Assembly (NCBI GenBank): GCA_048498035.1
Contig: JBEHYT010000001.1
Location: forward strand, 124,001 to 188,000
From: CADEDV01 sp048498035
GTDB lineage: Bacteria; Bacteroidota; Bacteroidia; Chitinophagales; Chitinophagaceae
Direction of reading: 5' to 3'
DNA: 64,000 nucleotides
Shown one piece after another: positions 26,408 to 33,375 of the stretch; positions within the stretch are counted from its first letter, which is position 1; every line of letters begins with the position of its first letter. The notes under the pieces are model-generated. The model did no database searches. It was not told the origin of the DNA and worked only from the letters and a program-made list of their open reading frames with translations. The position numbers and the translations under genes are program-made.

Positions 26408-27238
26408 ATGCACGAACGGGGTAATAACAGGGATGAAGATTCCATGCGGTTGGAAAATGAATTTCTCAAATTCAAAATAATGCTGGAAAGCGGCGCTGTT
26501 TTTGGCGGAAAGGGAGATGATATTCCGCCGGAGGTGGAAAATCGGTTTCTCAATTCAGTTATCGAGTTTGAGCGGCAATTTGCCAATGCAAAACGTGTTG
26601 CCATTCGGCAACGGCTGGATCCCGGACTATCTATCAAACCTGTTGCTGAGCTAAGCGATGATGCGTTTCCCAGAGCCTGGGATGAACTGCAGGCTATTTT
26701 GTTCAAGGCTGGTTTTAGCGTGGACGCCATTAACCCTGCGGTAACGCCAAAAGAACTATACCGGTTTGTAACCGAGGAATTATTGGATTACGAGGTAGAC
26801 GATCTCCGTGTACGCGGCATGGTTTGCTGTTTTACCTACGACGAATTTCATCCCGATCCTGTGTTTGAAAGCAAAGAAATAGCGGTAGACGGGATAATGC
26901 GGCATATCCTTTCTCCCCGGGAGATGCAGTCTTCCTGGTTACTGGCGGAAAAAGACATCCTGCTGAATACCGTTCTTTTTCCCAAGCCGGCTTCTGTGCT
27001 GAAAAAAATACAACAGTTTCAACGGGCCTATGATGATTTTGCAGATCCCGTTATCCGCATCAGCGACTGCAAGCAGGTGGCCAATCAAATTGTTGTATCA
27101 GGAAGCTATCGCGTGCTGGCAGCTGTGGGGCCGGAGCAGGTGGTACTGAGTGGTAATTGGAAAGTGGTGACTATTGCTGGTGAAAAGCAGCGAACATTTC
27201 CTGTTGTGGAAATTGTTATAGAAGGAATTTCGTTCTGA
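26408..27238 (+). CDS. Conserved-looking hypothetical protein
   Basis: 276 residues, not recognised. It is a soluble acidic protein with no signal peptide or membrane segment. The N-terminal half is helical (NRFLNSVIEFERQFANAKRV); the middle has DYEVDDLRVRGMVCCFTYDEFHPDP, and the C-terminal third (GSYRVLAAVGPEQVVLSGNW, then KVVTIAGEKQRTFPVVEIVI) reads like the sheet of an NTF2/SnoaL-like domain. No catalytic motif is visible. It follows the radical SAM gene at 78 bases and ends next to the stop of a convergent META-domain gene with no gap. Confidence 0.6.
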   Translation: MHERGNNRDEDSMRLENEFLKFKIMLESGAVFGGKGDDIPPEVENRFLNSVIEFERQFANAKRVAIRQRLDPGLSIKPVAELSDDAFPRAWDELQAILFKAGFSVDAINPAVTPKELYRFVTEELLDYEVDDLRVRGMVCCFTYDEFHPDPVFESKEIAVDGIMRHILSPREMQSSWLLAEKDILLNTVLFPKPASVLKKIQQFQRAYDDFADPVIRISDCKQVANQIVVSGSYRVLAAVGPEQVVLSGNWKVVTIAGEKQRTFPVVEIVIEGISF

Positions 27239-27655
27239 CTACTCCGCTAAAAAGCCAAGCAGTAGGGTCTCGCCCTTGTACATTCGTAACGTGTCGCCGG
27301 TAATTTCATAGCGATCCACAGTTGGCAATTGTTGCAGAAACAGATCTTCAACCCCCTGCGTATCGGTGCAGTACATACGGGTGGAAAAAGGAGCGGCCAG
27401 GTGAATGCGGTTTTCTTCAATTGTAAAAGTGGAACCGAATACATTGCACCCGCCGTTTCCATGGGCAGATTGCCTTGCGGCGTCAAAAATGATAAATGCT
27501 TTTTTGGAGGTAACAGAAACCATTGTATCTCCTTGTTGAACCTGTTGTAATGTCCATTTTGTTTCAAACAGCGGGGATGATTTTTCCGTTGCCGGTGTAA
27601 AAGCCAGCGCCATGCAAGATAGCATGAGAAACGCGGTAATTGATTTTATTTTCAT
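27239..27655 (-). CDS. Exported META-domain (HslJ-like) protein
   Basis: 138 residues from ATG 27655. A signal peptide (MKIKSITAFLMLSCMALAFT) precedes a META domain: ETKWTLQQVQ (31-40), GGCNVFGSTFTI (68-79), then MYCTDTQGVEDLFLQQL and a final YEITGDTLRMYKGETLLLGF. GGCN and the MxC motif are the two family markers; the two Cys may form a disulfide. Related proteins include HslJ, linked to heat and novobiocin resistance in E. coli, but the role is unknown. The longer frame to 27727 would place a basic stretch before the signal and is not used. Confidence 0.82.
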   Translation of the reverse strand: MKIKSITAFLMLSCMALAFTPATEKSSPLFETKWTLQQVQQGDTMVSVTSKKAFIIFDAARQSAHGNGGCNVFGSTFTIEENRIHLAAPFSTRMYCTDTQGVEDLFLQQLPTVDRYEITGDTLRMYKGETLLLGFLAE

Positions 27656-27804
27656 ACCTGCAGGATGTGGTTCCTGCTCGTTTTGCACAACACAAAAATC
27701 TCTTTTGGAAATCTTTAACAGCCGCAACGCGAATGAAATCCTCGAGTAAAAATTGGTTTCAAAAGTTCGTTATTGTAATGGGGTAAAAAAAATTTTCAAA
27801 AAAA

Positions 27805-27837
27805 TTTGGCATGATCAAAAAAATAGTTTCATCTTTG
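27805..27837 (+). promoter_or_regulatory. Candidate promoter for a short transcript
   Basis: TTTG at 27805-27808 and CATCTTTG at 27830-27837 with 21 bases between. The -7 box differs from TAnnTTTG at its first base and the spacing is slightly long. The predicted start is near 27843. Confidence 0.4.
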
Positions 27838-27842
27838 CACGG

Positions 27843-27999
27843 CAAAATAATAGCAATGCGTTCACGTAAAACACATAACACGATAATTTTCCGGGATAGC
27901 CTGAATCTGGCTATGGGTGCGGATTTGGGGGCTGTTGATCCCTGTGAATGATAAATTTATTTCACAGTCGACACGGCCCCGCAAACGCGGGGTTTTTTT
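27843..27999 (+). ncRNA. Candidate structured small RNA ending in a terminator
   Basis: Downstream of a plausible promoter the sequence can fold into three consecutive hairpins: ATAGCC/GGCTAT (27896-27914), a bulged stem TGTTGA-CTGTGAA / TTCACAG-TCGACA (27933-27973) and an intrinsic terminator CCCCGC/GCGGGG with seven T (27977-27999). A 31-codon frame (27856-27951) also exists, but its stop lies inside the second hairpin and its composition is not protein-like. It could be a small RNA or a leader. No family was recognised, and there is no tRNA-like T loop. Confidence 0.5.
27977..27999 (+). terminator. Intrinsic terminator
   Basis: CCCCGC-AAAC-GCGGGG followed by TTTTTTT. It ends the candidate small RNA and lies 42 bases before the next short frame. 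Confidence 0.85.
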
Positions 28000-28017
28000 A
28001 TGTGTGTACTGAATGAG

Positions 28018-28039
28018 ATTGTTTTTAAAAGAAAACAAT
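28018..28039. repeat. Perfect inverted repeat before a short frame
   Basis: ATTGTTTT-TAAAAG-AAAACAAT, an 8-bp perfect stem with a 6-base loop, ends one base before the ATG at 28041. It could be an operator or an mRNA hairpin. Confidence 0.45.
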
Positions 28040-28040
28040 T

Positions 28041-28184
28041 ATGATAAAGATGCAATCATATTTAAAATCTAAATGGTCGTTTATCTGTAAATCAGATATG
28101 GATCGATATGCGCATACGCGAATGCTTATGCAAAATGATATTATGCCGGGTATGCCCGACAAAATCAGTGAACGTGTTTGTTAG
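28041..28184 (+). CDS. Possible 47-residue small protein or second small RNA
   Basis: ATG-initiated frame of 47 codons with seven Met (MIKMQSYLKSKWSFICKSDM at the start, ending in ERVC). It is not recognised. It sits between two terminators, after a perfect inverted repeat, and is followed by a small hairpin (GGTG-TAGA-CACC at 28188-28199) and an intrinsic terminator. The unit may therefore be a short non-coding transcript rather than a gene. Confidence 0.3.
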   Translation: MIKMQSYLKSKWSFICKSDMDRYAHTRMLMQNDIMPGMPDKISERVC

Positions 28185-28208
28185 CATGGTGTAGACACCC
28201 TGAGCAGC

Positions 28209-28234
28209 AACCCCGCCACTGGCGGGGTTTTTTG
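28209..28234 (+). terminator. Intrinsic terminator
   Basis: AACCCCGCC-ACT-GGCGGGGTT with a tail of T residues. It isolates the short units from the rtcB transcript. Confidence 0.88.
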
Positions 28235-28273
28235 TTCCCCCGTATCTAACAAACCAAAGAAAAGGAGACTGCT

Positions 28274-28435
28274 ATGGCATTCTTATTAATCATACTAGTA
28301 GTGCGGCTGGTGATAATGGCCGTGGAAAACATGGGACGATACAGAAATGGTTCTGCGGGTCGTCATTTTGAAAATGAAGATGGATCGTCCAGGCGATTTT
28401 TTGTGGCACACCCATCTGAATTTCCTTTGCGATAA
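28274..28435 (+). CDS. Small single-span membrane protein upstream of rtcB
   Basis: 53 residues. Residues 2-17 are strongly hydrophobic (AFLLIILVVRLVIMAV), followed by a polar basic tail. AAAGGAG lies 8-9 bases before the ATG, an unusually good Shine-Dalgarno site for this genome. It ends 40 bases before rtcB in the same direction. No family is recognised. The translation looks more protein-like than its neighbours, but the call stays moderate. Confidence 0.45.
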   Translation: MAFLLIILVVRLVIMAVENMGRYRNGSAGRHFENEDGSSRRFFVAHPSEFPLR

Positions 28436-28475
28436 GTTTTTGAACAATTGCTTATAACTAAACAAATCAACAACA

Positions 28476-29912
28476 ATGAGTACGTTATCGATAACGGGAA
28501 AGGAATTGCGGAAACTGGGTTTTCCGGAAGGTCCCGTGATCAGCATCACGATGAACGTGGTGCAACGAAATTTTAAACATGCAAACAAGGAGGATGTAAT
28601 AGATCTCTTGAAAAAGTTGATCCAAAATCCGCCTGAATTTGCAGACGATCCGGTTTGGCAGCCGGTAATTAACCGGCTGTTGCCGCCGGATGAAGAGGAA
28701 CCGGATACAGTTTCACTAAGGAGTGAGCCTGTTCCATTCGCAATATTTGGCGCTTCACAAATTGAAGGAAAGGCGATAGCGCAATTGGAGATGGCCTCGC
28801 GGCTACCGGTTGCTGTAGCCGGTGCGTTAATGCCGGACGGACACCCGGGGTATGGACTTCCCATTGGTGGTGTTTTGGCTACTGAAAATGCGGTAATCCC
28901 ATATGGTGTTGGTGTGGATATCGGGTGCAGGATGTGCCTGAGTCTTTTTGATATTGACCCTGAAGATCTTACCAGGAAAAGCTACTTTTTCACAAGAGCG
29001 CTCCAGGAAGCAACACTGTTTGGTTCGGGTCGGCAATTTTCAGAACTGTCGGATCACGCAGTATTGGAAAGTCATCTTTTCCAGGAAATAGGATTGCTGC
29101 GGGGATTGCAGCAACGGGCCTGGAAGCAATTGGGGACAAGTGGCAGCGGCAATCACTTTGTGGAATGGGGAATAGTAACTGTTACCGAAGACCTGGCTAT
29201 CGCTGGTGTGCCGGTGGGTAGTTATTTGGGGTTATTGTCGCATTCAGGTTCGCGGGCGCTCGGTGCTACCATTGCTAACCACTACACACGGTTGGCCATT
29301 GATAAACGGAAGCTCCCTGCAGTGGCAAAAAATTTAGCATGGCTGATGCTGGAAGAGGAAGAAGGCGCGGAGTATTGGCTTTCGATGAACCTGGCGGGTG
29401 ATTATGCATCGGCCTGCCACCATATCATTCATGCCAAGCTTGCGAAACAGGTAGGTCGTGAACCGGTTGCAATGGTAGAGAATCATCACAATTTTGCCTG
29501 GAAGGAAATTGTAAATGGGCGTGAGGTAATTGTGCACCGTAAAGGAGCAACGCCTGCGGGCAAAGATGTATTGGGTGTTATTCCAGGTAGCATGACGGCT
29601 CCAGGGTTTATCGTAAAAGGCAAGGGAGAAGCATCTTCGCTGTCGTCTGCTGCGCATGGTGCAGGACGTAAAATGAGTCGTTTTGCGGCGCTCAACAGCA
29701 TTACGCATGAAGCGCTGAATGATGTGCTGAAGAAGAATGATGTGAAATTGCTGGGTGGCGGCCTGGATGAAGCGCCATTTGCATATAAAAATATATGGCA
29801 GGTGATGGCGTTGCAGGAGGAGTTGGTGACGGTGGTAGGTAGCTTCTTGCCGAAGATCGTACGGATGGATGGTACGCCGCCAAGGTTTCGAAAACGAAAA
29901 GAGGAAATGTAA
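28476..29912 (+). CDS. rtcB: RtcB-family RNA ligase
   Basis: 478 residues. RtcB motifs are present: MPDGHPGYGLPIGGV (119-133), GVGVDIGCRM with metal-binding Cys151, GSGNHFVEWG, SHSGSRALG, ENHHNFAW, HRKGATPAG and the guanylylated His394 in AAHGAGR. RtcB seals 2',3'-cyclic phosphate or 3'-phosphate ends to 5'-OH ends using GTP and Mn2+, in tRNA and stress-cleaved RNA repair. No RtcA, RtcR or archease gene is next to it. Directly upstream lie a small membrane protein and two short terminator-bounded units. The N-terminal helical region of about 90 residues is longer than in the E. coli enzyme. Confidence 0.92.
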   Translation: MSTLSITGKELRKLGFPEGPVISITMNVVQRNFKHANKEDVIDLLKKLIQNPPEFADDPVWQPVINRLLPPDEEEPDTVSLRSEPVPFAIFGASQIEGKAIAQLEMASRLPVAVAGALMPDGHPGYGLPIGGVLATENAVIPYGVGVDIGCRMCLSLFDIDPEDLTRKSYFFTRALQEATLFGSGRQFSELSDHAVLESHLFQEIGLLRGLQQRAWKQLGTSGSGNHFVEWGIVTVTEDLAIAGVPVGSYLGLLSHSGSRALGATIANHYTRLAIDKRKLPAVAKNLAWLMLEEEEGAEYWLSMNLAGDYASACHHIIHAKLAKQVGREPVAMVENHHNFAWKEIVNGREVIVHRKGATPAGKDVLGVIPGSMTAPGFIVKGKGEASSLSSAAHGAGRKMSRFAALNSITHEALNDVLKKNDVKLLGGGLDEAPFAYKNIWQVMALQEELVTVVGSFLPKIVRMDGTPPRFRKRKEEM

Positions 29913-30302
29913 AGTTAATTCGCTCATTTCGGCGATTCGTTAGTTCTTCAATGATCAATGCTCATTTTTCAAACCGGCGGATCGCTGAATTAAGTAATTA
30001 ACCAGTACGTTTTTGTGTTAATCACATTCTCATATTTTCCCGCGCTATCGAATCACCATTTTCCGGAGAAAAAATTACTTTTATGCATGTCTTTGGTTTT
30101 TTGTCGCAACTCAAGGCTAAGACAACAAAAGAGACCCTCAAAAGCCTCTTTTCGTTTAATGTTATAAGAACTTTCAGCGGACACTGGTGATTATTGAATT
30201 GTTTTTCGTTTTCAGATTTTCATGTTCACATTAACACATTTCCACATTTGCACGTTTGCATTTCATTACCGAATCACCGAATCACCGAATTATTAATTGG
30301 TA
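29913..30302. repeat. Repeat-rich intergenic region
   Basis: About 390 bp between convergent rtcB and the DUF5009 gene. It holds AATTCG-type tracts (29920-30000), an A-type end motif CGGACACTGGTGA (30175-30187), CACATT units (30220-30262) and ACCGAATCACCGAATTA repeats before 30302. A weak hairpin AAAAGAG/CTCTTTT at 30127-30152 may end transcription from both sides. No gene is seen. Confidence 0.55.
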
Positions 30303-31496
30303 TTACGCCCGTATATATATTTTCTTTTTATCCAGCCAGTAGCAGATCATCCACATAAATAGGATTACACAAATGGCGTAAAGAAGTGAGCCGATTTCCG
30401 GCGGACCGGGCACATGCCGCAATACATTTTGGTAAAGAATGTTCCAGGGCGTTACATAGGTCATTTTTCCATCGGCATTTAGTCCGTTGGGAATGCGGAT
30501 CAATGCGAGTCCTTTTGGCAGAAAGGCGCTTAATGCAAAAACGAACAATGCATTTTTCCCAAACACATCAAAGAAGCGGGAGAGAACTCCTTTTACATTT
30601 TTAAACTCAATGAGGTAGATCATCAGCCCGATGGTGAGCATGGCCAATCCTGTTGTATAAACGGTATAGGAGCTGGTCCATATTTTTTTGTTGATAGGAA
30701 ATACCATGTCCCAGCAGAAGCCCAGGACAAGCAGGCCGATGGCGGTGGCAAAGAGGCCATTGAGCATCTCCGGTGTCTTACCTTTTTTGATGATATAGTT
30801 CCCGACGAGGTAACCAAAAATCACCTGCACAATTGCTGTAATAGTGCTGGCAAGTCCTTCAGGATCAAAATAATACGGTTTTCCCTGGTACCATTCCCCG
30901 GTATACATATGTGCGCGGCCCAGTACGGCGCGATCCACATCGTTTCCAAAAAAGCCTGTGAGGCTATAGGGGTCAGCATGGTTGCCCAGGAAATAACAGA
31001 GCGCCCAATACACCAGTAGCAGGATGATACCGGTGATCAATGCTCCCTTGGGTTTGAGATAATAAACAATAACAGAGGCAAAGAAGTAACAGATGGCGAT
31101 CCGGGCCAGCACGCCGAGGATGCGCACTCCGTGTGGGTTACCGTTGCTGTCGAGGTACGACCAGGATTTGAACGCCAGGTGATTCCCGCTCCAGCTCACA
31201 AAGGGCCACCAGGCCAGGAACAGCGCAACGGCGTAGATCACCAGCGTACGGGTAATAACCTTTTTCCAGAAAACAGACGGGCCACCCGCTTCCAGCCTGG
31301 GCATTACAAAGGCCATCGCATTGCCTACGGCAAACAGGAAGAACGGAAATACAAGATCGGTAGGGGTTAGGCCATGCCATTCGGCGTGATCAAGCGGAGC
31401 ATAAATATGCGCCCATGATCCCGGGTTATTCACCAGGATCATCAGGCAAACCGTTGCCCCGCGAAATACATCAAGCGAATAAAAGCGTTGTTTCAC
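30303..31496 (-). CDS. DUF5009 / heparan-alpha-glucosaminide N-acetyltransferase-like membrane protein
   Basis: 397 residues with about ten hydrophobic segments. It starts MKQRFYSLDVFRGATVCLMI, the SLDxFRG signature of the HGSNAT/YeiB/DUF5009 membrane acyltransferases, then TPTDLVFPFFLFAVGNAMAF. In the human homologue a His in the first luminal loop takes the acetyl group; here H30 in AHIYAPLDHAEWHG or a neighbour may serve. It probably acetylates a glycan across the inner membrane. It is a single gene in a repeat-rich gap with no clear partner, although it precedes the exopolysaccharide locus. Confidence 0.82.
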   Translation of the reverse strand: MKQRFYSLDVFRGATVCLMILVNNPGSWAHIYAPLDHAEWHGLTPTDLVFPFFLFAVGNAMAFVMPRLEAGGPSVFWKKVITRTLVIYAVALFLAWWPFVSWSGNHLAFKSWSYLDSNGNPHGVRILGVLARIAICYFFASVIVYYLKPKGALITGIILLLVYWALCYFLGNHADPYSLTGFFGNDVDRAVLGRAHMYTGEWYQGKPYYFDPEGLASTITAIVQVIFGYLVGNYIIKKGKTPEMLNGLFATAIGLLVLGFCWDMVFPINKKIWTSSYTVYTTGLAMLTIGLMIYLIEFKNVKGVLSRFFDVFGKNALFVFALSAFLPKGLALIRIPNGLNADGKMTYVTPWNILYQNVLRHVPGPPEIGSLLYAICVILFMWMICYWLDKKKIYIRA

Positions 31497-31682
31497 GGAT
31501 GATTATTTAGGAATTAAATGTAGCGATTTCAGCAGTACAATCTTGCCCGTTTATCATATGCAGGATTGTGCGGGCCGCAATATGTTGCAAGGGCTTATGA
31601 TAATGTTTCTATTGGTATTTCGAAAGTAAATGCTGTTTGTGTGTGTTTTTGTGCTAACGGTTGTTGCTCGATTGATGCTATC

Positions 31683-31790
31683 ATTTGAATTCCAATTTTC
31701 ACATTAGCACATTTTCACATTTCCACATTTGTATTTCCATTTTCACATTTCCACATTCGTATTTCCATTTCCACATTTGTAGTTCTCAAA
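31683..31790 (+). repeat. CACATT/TTTCCA short-unit tract
   Basis: Successive near-copies of TTTTCACATTTCCACATT and TTTCCACATTTGTA form a low-complexity block upstream of the exopolysaccharide promoter. The rest of the 31497-31930 gap shows no gene. Confidence 0.6.
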
Positions 31791-31930
31791 CATCATGAAA
31801 TTCCGGGTTTTGAGGGACTGCTGCGGCCGGCGAAACTGCCCGTTTTTTTGGGTTCCGAAATCGCCTCCCCGGTGGAATAAATCCTTCAAAATCTATGTCT
31901 TTTATTCTCTTTCCAGTCACATTGTTCTAT

Positions 31931-31938
31931 TATATTTG
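31931..31938 (+). promoter_or_regulatory. -7 box (TATATTTG) of the exopolysaccharide operon
   Basis: TATATTTG fits TAnnTTTG exactly. The upx-type antiterminator gene starts 70 bases later, and a strong hairpin begins 5 bases after the box, near the expected transcript start. No -33 TTG at ideal spacing. Confidence 0.5.
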
Positions 31939-31942
31939 CACT

Positions 31943-31968
31943 CGGTCGGGCGTAGCGTCCCGGAACCG
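31943..31968 (+). promoter_or_regulatory. ops-like hairpin in the operon leader
   Basis: CGGT-CGGG-(CGTAGCGT)-CCCG-GA-ACCG forms an 8-bp stem with a 2-base bulge and an 8-base loop. GGGCGTAGCGT (31948-31958) matches 9 of 11 bases of the E. coli ops core GGCGGTAGCGT, and the GTAGCG falls in the loop. In E. coli ops pauses RNA polymerase and recruits the NusG paralogue RfaH through such a hairpin. A NusG paralogue is the first gene here. Confidence 0.45.
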
Positions 31969-32007
31969 GTTGCAAAAAAATTTTCATGTGACTGAGCAGG
32001 CGAAGCT

Positions 32008-32526
32008 ATGCCCAAGTTAAACTCATCCGGCACCCGTAAATGGCTGGCGGTCTATACCCGCCCGCGTTGGGAAAAAAAAATTGATTCGCTTCTGCAGGAG
32101 AGGGGCATAGAAAGTTATTGCCCGCTGAATAAAGTGCGTCGCAAATGGAGCGATCGCATCAAGGTGGTGGAAGAGCCATTGTTTAAGTCGTATGTATTTG
32201 TAAAAATCACGGATGAAGATCGCACCGCGGTGCGGATGATGGGAGGTGTGATCAATTTCGTGTATTGGGAAGGTAAACCTGCTGTTATTAAAGAACGGGA
32301 GATTGCCACCATCCGTAAATTCCTGGATGAATACGAGAACGTAGAGGTAAAACCGCTTGAACTGGCACTTCACCAGCGCGTGCGGGTAACCGCAGGTCCT
32401 TTTATGGACCAGGAAGGTAAAGTGTTGTCGGTCAGAAAGAAAGCCGTGAAAGTGGCAATTGACAGCCTCGGATACGTCCTCATCGCCTATATTGAGCGAA
32501 CTAAGTTAATTTCGCCGCGGCACTGA
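32008..32526 (+). CDS. UpxY-type NusG-like transcription antiterminator
   Basis: 172 residues. A NGN domain (about 12-110, WLAVYTRPRWEKKIDSLLQE and EPLFKSYVFVKI) and a C-terminal KOW domain (about 125-160, VRVTAGPFMDQEGKVLSVRK) define it as a specialised NusG paralogue. UpxY proteins in Bacteroides travel with RNA polymerase and let it read through the leader and length of a single capsule operon. It is the first gene after the promoter and ops-like hairpin and is 38 bases before the Wza homologue, so it probably controls the whole 32-54 kb operon. Confidence 0.9.
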   Translation: MPKLNSSGTRKWLAVYTRPRWEKKIDSLLQERGIESYCPLNKVRRKWSDRIKVVEEPLFKSYVFVKITDEDRTAVRMMGGVINFVYWEGKPAVIKEREIATIRKFLDEYENVEVKPLELALHQRVRVTAGPFMDQEGKVLSVRKKAVKVAIDSLGYVLIAYIERTKLISPRH

Positions 32527-32564
32527 ACCTGTCGTATATTAGAAGAGCCCATAATATCAAACTG

Positions 32565-33350
32565 ATGAAACTTTTTCACCTGCTTTCCGGGGTCGTTTTT
32601 GTGATTGCACTTGCTTCCTGTGGTACCGGTAAAAAACTGCCGTCGTACTATCTCGATCATGTAACAGACACTACCAAAAAAGAGGCTTACCGCGTTCCGG
32701 AAGTGCGCATCCAGAATGATGACCAGTTGTCGATCCAGGTATACAGCGCCACTACCCGGCCGGAAGCAGACCTGCTATACAATCTGCCCAGTTCCGGAGG
32801 CACTACCACTACAGGGGGCAGCAGTGTAAATGGTTTCCTGGTGGATGGCAACGGAAATATTGAATACCCCCGCCTCGGCACCATTCATGCTGCAGGGTTA
32901 ACCAAACAGGAACTGGCGGCTGAGATCAAAAAGCGATTGACTGAGCCAGTGGTATTGCTTAATAACCCAACGGTGATTATCCGGTTTCTCAACTACAAGA
33001 TTACCGTACTGGGAGAAGTGGCCCGGCAGGGGGTACTTACCGTTCCCGGTGAGAAAGTAACCATTATGGAAGCGTTAGGCCTCGCGGGTGGCATTACCGA
33101 TGGCGGTAAGAAAGACGTGGTAAAAGTGGTGAGGGAAATTGATGGTCAGCGGCAGGTGGGCCTGGTGAATGTGGCATCCAACAGTGTTTTCTCTTCGCAA
33201 TATTATTACCTGGCACAGAATGACCTCGTGATTGTGGAACCGACCAAACAGAAAGCGCGACAAACCGACCAGAATATGGCGATGCAACGTGTAACATTCG
33301 CACTTTCGGTAATTACCGCAGCCGCATTTCTCTATAACATCTTCAAATAG
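32565..33350 (+). CDS. Polysaccharide export outer-membrane lipoprotein (Wza-like)
   Basis: 261 residues. The lipobox ALASC puts the lipid-bearing Cys at residue 19. The Poly_export domain begins near 48 (VRIQNDDQLSIQVYS) and contains the GFLVDGNGNIEYPRLGTIHA strand pair, followed by an SLBB segment (YKITVLGEVARQGVLTVPGE). A C-terminal hydrophobic helix (about 240-258, VTFALSVITAAAFLYNIF) may span the outer membrane as in Wza. It forms the exit channel for the polysaccharide with the Wzc homologue 25 bases downstream. Confidence 0.9.
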   Translation: MKLFHLLSGVVFVIALASCGTGKKLPSYYLDHVTDTTKKEAYRVPEVRIQNDDQLSIQVYSATTRPEADLLYNLPSSGGTTTTGGSSVNGFLVDGNGNIEYPRLGTIHAAGLTKQELAAEIKKRLTEPVVLLNNPTVIIRFLNYKITVLGEVARQGVLTVPGEKVTIMEALGLAGGITDGGKKDVVKVVREIDGQRQVGLVNVASNSVFSSQYYYLAQNDLVIVEPTKQKARQTDQNMAMQRVTFALSVITAAAFLYNIFK

Positions 33351-33375
33351 TACGTCTCCCGAATACCTTACCTAA

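Noticed and set aside
27856..27951. 31-codon frame as a leader peptide
   Set aside because: No run of a single regulatory amino acid and no downstream biosynthetic gene; the region is better explained by RNA hairpins.
27843..28234. tRNA or tRNA-like gene near rtcB
   Set aside because: No T-loop GTTCRANNC, no acceptor stem pairing and no anticodon arm could be found.
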